Positions 16,076 through 19,186 of a DNA stretch of 19,186 nucleotides are shown here, one piece after another. How positions within the stretch are numbered: position 1 is the first letter of the stretch; each line of letters begins with the position of its first letter. The notes under the pieces are model-generated. The model was not told the origin of the DNA and did not search any database. It worked only from the letters and a program-made list of their open reading frames with translations. The position numbers and the translations under genes are program-made. Source of the stretch: an uncultured Collinsella sp. Lineage in GTDB: Bacteria > Actinomycetota > Coriobacteriia > Coriobacteriales > Coriobacteriaceae. The stretch is from positions 1 to 19,186 of the forward strand of contig UREE01000034.1 in assembly GCA_900546825.1 (NCBI GenBank), given 5' to 3'.

Positions 16076-16905
16076 GCCGGTCTGCTGCTGTGTCCGAGCG
16101 CGTCGCGAAGCCGGTGCCGCAGGCGGGATCAGCGCGCCGTCCCGGCCTCTTCCGCGCCCTGCGCTCCGAAGCGCTGAAGAGCTCCCACGGGGCGCCGGTC
16201 AAGGTCGCCATCGCGCTTGCGTTGCCGTTCCCGTTGCTCTTCGGCCCGCTCTCGGGGCGCTTCGGCATGAGTGCCGGGCTCTCGTTCTCGGCATGGAACT
16301 ACTACTACGTGCTGCTCCTGCCCGTGGCGCTCACGCTCATCTCCGCGTGCGTGGCCAACTACGATGCGCGGCTGCGCGGCCACGTGCCGCTCTCCAGCCC
16401 GGCTCCGCTCGGATGGGCCTGGTGGGCGAAGGCGCTCTGGTGCCTCGCGCTCTCGGCGCTCTCGAACGCGTGCGTACTCGCCGTGTACCTCGTGGGTGCC
16501 GTCGTGAACCCGGGCGGGCCATCGGTCCCCGCGATGGCGTCCGCTGCGGTGACGAGCGTCATCGCGACTTCGTGGATGATTCCGGTGACGCTCTTCCTCG
16601 TCTGCCGGGCCGGGATGCTCGCTGGCGTGCTGGTGCCGCTCGCCGTGCAGATCGGCGGGGGCTTCGCGTGGTCCGCGGTGGGAGGCCTGTGGTGGGCGCT
16701 TCCGCCGGCGGCCTCCGTCATCCTGCCGAGCGCCTTCTTGCCCGTGCTGCCCACGGCTGAGCCGCTCTCGGCGTCGCCCGGGCTCGCGGCTGCGATCGGC
16801 TCGTTCGGGCCTGTTCAGGCGGCGGCGCTCGCGGTTTGCGCGGCGGCGTTCGTGCTGCTCACGGTCGTCGGTGCGGTCTGGTTCAGGGGATCGGAGGAAC
16901 TGTGA
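16072..16905 (+). CDS. ABC permease, lantibiotic immunity MutE/EpiE-like
   Basis: A 277-aa integral membrane protein. After a basic N-terminus (about 40 residues, ending LFRALRSEALKSSHGAP) there are about six hydrophobic segments near residues 45-62, 80-96, 118-142, 152-175, 178-198 and 250-272. The N-terminal SEALK motif followed by a first helix is typical of LanE/LanG permeases. The start ATG overlaps the ATPase stop, with GGGGGTGG upstream, so the two are translationally coupled. Assignment to the E rather than the G type rests on gene order and is moderate. The sequence is very rich in Ala, Leu and Val, with predominantly CTC leucine codons. Confidence 0.82.
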   Translation: MSRSAAVSERVAKPVPQAGSARRPGLFRALRSEALKSSHGAPVKVAIALALPFPLLFGPLSGRFGMSAGLSFSAWNYYYVLLLPVALTLISACVANYDARLRGHVPLSSPAPLGWAWWAKALWCLALSALSNACVLAVYLVGAVVNPGGPSVPAMASAAVTSVIATSWMIPVTLFLVCRAGMLAGVLVPLAVQIGGGFAWSAVGGLWWALPPAASVILPSAFLPVLPTAEPLSASPGLAAAIGSFGPVQAAALAVCAAAFVLLTVVGAVWFRGSEEL

Positions 16906-17744
16906 TGGGAAGCGGAAGGCATGTTGCTGCGGGCGCCGGTCGGGTGTCCCGGATGTCGCTCTGGCGCGCCGCTATCTCGGAGTGCGTGCGGCTCAGGCGC
17001 TCGCCGCTGATCGCACTGCACCTGGCGTGCGGCCTTATCGCCGGCGTTGCCTGCGGGGCATACTTCGGCGTGGCGCCGTGGGATCCGCGACTCGGCACAG
17101 ACGCGTTCGTCCAGCTTATCGGCGCGCTCATGCCCCTCATGGTCGCGATCGTGTGCGGCCTGGATGTCGACGGTGAGCGCGAGGCGTCCGGCCTTGCCAA
17201 CCTGCTCGCGGTGCCGTCGAGGCGCATCGCCCTTGCGGCGCGCGTGCTCGCGCTGTGGCTGCTCGGCGTCATCGCCGTGGCGGTGGCGATCGGCTCGTTC
17301 GCGGTGGTGCTCGGGGCCTTCGGGCGTGACGGGTTCTCGGCGGGCGTCTACGCCCGGTCGGCCGTGGGCATGGCGGCGGGCTCGCTCGTGCTCTACGTCG
17401 CGTCGGTCTTGCTCGCGCTCGCCCTCGGCAGGAACGCCGCCATCGGCGTCGGCGCGGCGGGCCTCGCCTGCGCCCTCTTCGCCGTGGGTGGCCTCGCGCA
17501 CGGGCTTGTCACCGGCGAGCTCACCGCGGCCTCTGCAGGCGCGCTCGGCTACGTGCCGTTCGCCTGGGCGGAGCGGCTGGGGTCACTCCTCGTGGAACTC
17601 GGCATGGCCACGGGCGCGGGTTTGCGCGCGGTCATCTGGCAGCTTGAGGTGACCTCCGTCTTCGCCCTGGCGGTCACGGCAATCGCCCTCATCGCTCTGC
17701 TTGCCTGGGTGGGTTCTTTCGAAGAGGGGAGGCGAGGGGAGTGA
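16905..17744 (+). CDS. ABC permease, lantibiotic immunity MutG-like
   Basis: A 279-aa membrane protein, the second permease of the transporter. It starts MSLWRAAISECVRLRRSPL after a short N-terminal extension, then has about six hydrophobic segments. The cytoplasmic motif DGEREASGLANLLAVPSRR (about 85-105) between helices 2 and 3 is characteristic of ABC-2-type bacteriocin immunity permeases. TGATG overlaps the previous stop by one base, with GGAGG at 16894. The GTGA junction with the next gene continues the coupling. Confidence 0.82.
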   Translation: MGSGRHVAAGAGRVSRMSLWRAAISECVRLRRSPLIALHLACGLIAGVACGAYFGVAPWDPRLGTDAFVQLIGALMPLMVAIVCGLDVDGEREASGLANLLAVPSRRIALAARVLALWLLGVIAVAVAIGSFAVVLGAFGRDGFSAGVYARSAVGMAAGSLVLYVASVLLALALGRNAAIGVGAAGLACALFAVGGLAHGLVTGELTAASAGALGYVPFAWAERLGSLLVELGMATGAGLRAVIWQLEVTSVFALAVTAIALIALLAWVGSFEEGRRGE

Positions 17745-18154
17745 GCGTGTGTTTGGGGCGATGCCCCCGTACCCGGTTCCTCGCTCTGGTGCTTGCGGCA
17801 GCCCTGGTGATGATGCCCGCCCTCTCCGGCTGCAGGGGCCTGTCCCATCCGGAGGAGTTTCCCACGTCTGGCTCCTCGGCCTCATCGGTCGAGGCCGTGT
17901 CGAATCCTCAGACCATCACTCGCGAGGAGTTCGGGGACCAATGGCCGTTCGAGTTCGACAGTTGCGAGGTCGGCGCCGAACCCGATGCGTCGGGCGATCC
18001 GGTTCTGCGCCTCACGACGGGGGATGGCGCGGTCTACGCCTTGAACGGCCTTCCTGACAACGACGTTTTCCCTAAGGCGGAGGATCTCGTGCGGCCCGGT
18101 GCCTCCATTGGTCCCATCAGGTCGTTCGCGCTCAGTCTTGCTGACTTGGAATAG
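17741..18154 (+). CDS. Small lipoprotein, DUF2511-like, in immunity operon
   Basis: A 137-aa predicted lipoprotein. A basic start and hydrophobic stretch lead to lipobox L-S-G-C with C31 as the lipidated residue. The mature part opens with a Ser/Pro-rich tether, then ITREEFGDQWPFEFDSCEV and DGAVYALNG, which resemble DUF2511 (the YebY-type family). The function is not known to me. Because it sits between a LanFEG-type transporter and a two-component system, it could be an analogue of LanI immunity lipoproteins that bind the peptide at the cell surface; that is inference from context. The GTG start at 17741 overlaps the permease stop (GTGA) and is preceded by GGCGAGGGGAG. Confidence 0.8.
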   Translation: MSVCLGRCPRTRFLALVLAAALVMMPALSGCRGLSHPEEFPTSGSSASSVEAVSNPQTITREEFGDQWPFEFDSCEVGAEPDASGDPVLRLTTGDGAVYALNGLPDNDVFPKAEDLVRPGASIGPIRSFALSLADLE

Positions 18155-18205
18155 GATTGGTTGAGCTGCAGGCCGTTTGGCAGGCATTCGATGAGGGAGG
18201 GCACG

Positions 18206-18892
18206 ATGGCTCGCATCCTTGCGGTCGACGACGACCGCGCCATACTTCAGCTGCTCGAGCGGGCACTCTCCCGCGACGGTCACAAGGTCGAGTGCGCCGA
18301 CGACCCAACGACGGTCCCCGCGATGGACCTCTCGCGCTACGACCTCATTCTCACGGACGTGATGATGCCCGGGCTCGATGGCTTCGAGCTCGTCCGGCGC
18401 ATCCGGGAGCGTTTCGACGGACCCATCATGTTCCTCACGGCCAAGGTTGATGAGGATGACGCGGTGCTGGGTCTCGGCCTCGGTGCCGACGACTACGTGC
18501 GCAAGCCCTTCGGCGTGGCGGAGCTGCGCGCGAAGGTGGCGGCGTCGCTCCGCCGCGAGCGCCGGGTGCGCCGGAGCGTGCTCGATCTCGGGCGCGTGCG
18601 CTTCGACCTCGGCGCGCGCGAACTCAGTGTGACAGCTCCCGACGGCTCGACCGGCGTGCCCGTTCCCCTCACGCCCACCGAGTACGGCATCTGCGAGTTC
18701 CTCGCCAAGCACCCCGGCCGTGCCTATAGCCGGGCGCAGATCCGCGAGGCAGTACGGGGCTGGGAGAGCGAGACGGATGACGCGGCGGTCTCGGTGCATG
18801 TGGGCAAGGCGCGCGCCAAGCTCCGAGTCGCGGGTGTCGACCCCATCACAACGGTGTGGGGCGTCGGGTACAAGTGGGAGGCGGCCAAGTGA
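18206..18892 (+). CDS. OmpR-family response regulator
   Basis: A 228-aa two-domain regulator. The receiver has acidic residues D8-D10, phosphoacceptor D51 (LTDVMMPG), T78 (FLTAK) and K100 (VRKPFG). The C-terminal winged-helix DNA-binding domain follows (VPLTPTEYGICEFLAKHPGRA, VSVHVGKARAKL, TTVWGVGYKWE). By position and type it resembles the NisR/SpaR/CprR regulators that switch on lantibiotic immunity transporters, and it would be expected to control the promoter upstream of 15362. Start 18206 has GAGGGAGGG upstream; the frame extends to 18161, but that part overlaps intergenic sequence with no RBS. The stop overlaps the start of the sensor kinase by one base (TGATG). Confidence 0.94.
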   Translation: MARILAVDDDRAILQLLERALSRDGHKVECADDPTTVPAMDLSRYDLILTDVMMPGLDGFELVRRIRERFDGPIMFLTAKVDEDDAVLGLGLGADDYVRKPFGVAELRAKVAASLRRERRVRRSVLDLGRVRFDLGARELSVTAPDGSTGVPVPLTPTEYGICEFLAKHPGRAYSRAQIREAVRGWESETDDAAVSVHVGKARAKLRVAGVDPITTVWGVGYKWEAAK

Positions 18893-19186
18893 TGCGATTC
18901 CGCAACTCGGACGGCCGCCTGCGCATCCCGCTCGCCCTCGTGGTCGGGCGCTACTTCGCCCTCGTCCTACTTGGGGCAACCCTGACCGTGGGCGGGCCCT
19001 GGGCGCTGCTCCTCGGCGCGATGGCGCGCGGCGAGGTGCTCCCGGCGGACTGGGGCTCGACCCATGCGGACGAGACTGTCGGTGACATCGCTTCGGCGGG
19101 TCATCTTGATCCCGACTCGCTCTCCACCGCATACCGCGGGGCGCAGCTTTCGGCCTCGGGCAGCATCCTCTTCTCGGACATGGGGG
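18892..19186 (+). CDS. Sensor histidine kinase, 3' end outside window
   Basis: Only the first 98 residues are present, so the histidine and ATPase domains are not seen. Residues about 12-41 are hydrophobic (IPLALVVGRYFALVLLG, PWALLLGAM) and form the first membrane helix. The rest is the beginning of an extracytoplasmic sensor region (WGSTHADETVGDIAS, LSASGSILFSDMG). The identification rests on coupling to the response regulator (TGATG overlap), the membrane topology and the immunity-operon context, in which NisK/SpaK-type kinases sit here. Confidence 0.8.
   Translation, partial: MRFRNSDGRLRIPLALVVGRYFALVLLGATLTVGGPWALLLGAMARGEVLPADWGSTHADETVGDIASAGHLDPDSLSTAYRGAQLSASGSILFSDMG

Overview
This is high-GC bacterial DNA with bacterial Shine-Dalgarno sites and short operons. 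It looks like a gut Coriobacteriia (Actinomycetota), most likely Collinsella or a close relative. That assignment rests on composition, on the glutamate synthase and kinase-DUF6273 protein types, and on general familiarity. It is an inference, not a database match.

Layout. (1) 1-4399 (+): gltB (5' end outside the window) and gltD, the NADPH glutamate synthase pair, followed by a palindromic hairpin. (2) 4753-5460 (+): an unrecognised 235-aa protein. (3) 5494-7114: two arrays of a 57-bp palindromic repeat, tightly bracketing a gene for a putative PD-(D/E)XK (DUF559-like) nuclease. (4) 7265-8635 (+): a metal-dependent amidohydrolase, closed by a bidirectional terminator shared with the convergent gene. 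(5) 8742-12324 (-): a membrane zinc-ribbon protein, then the copper-efflux set csoR, copZ and copA (transcribed copA to csoR), with a CsoR-type operator inside the copA promoter. (6) 12476-12854: a third array of the palindromic repeat, in the opposite orientation. (7) 12897-14981 (-): a membrane-anchored Ser/Thr protein kinase with an extracytoplasmic DUF6273-like domain. (8) 15362-19186 (+): a lantibiotic-immunity-type operon. It holds an ABC ATPase, two permeases, a small lipoprotein, an OmpR-family response regulator and the start of a sensor kinase, all coupled by overlapping or closely spaced starts. This block looks richer in GC and in CTC leucine codons than the rest and may have arrived separately. 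No lantibiotic precursor or modification gene is visible.

The most unusual signal is the repeat family. Twelve copies of a 57-58 bp element have near-invariant arms TCTGTAAC/GTTACAGA around a variable 27-bp centre, at a strikingly regular 80-81 bp period. They fall in three arrays, each starting just after the 3' end of a gene. Arrays 1 and 2 share the same order of units and spacers, as if the nuclease gene sits between two copies of one ancestral array. I do not recognise this element as a named family.
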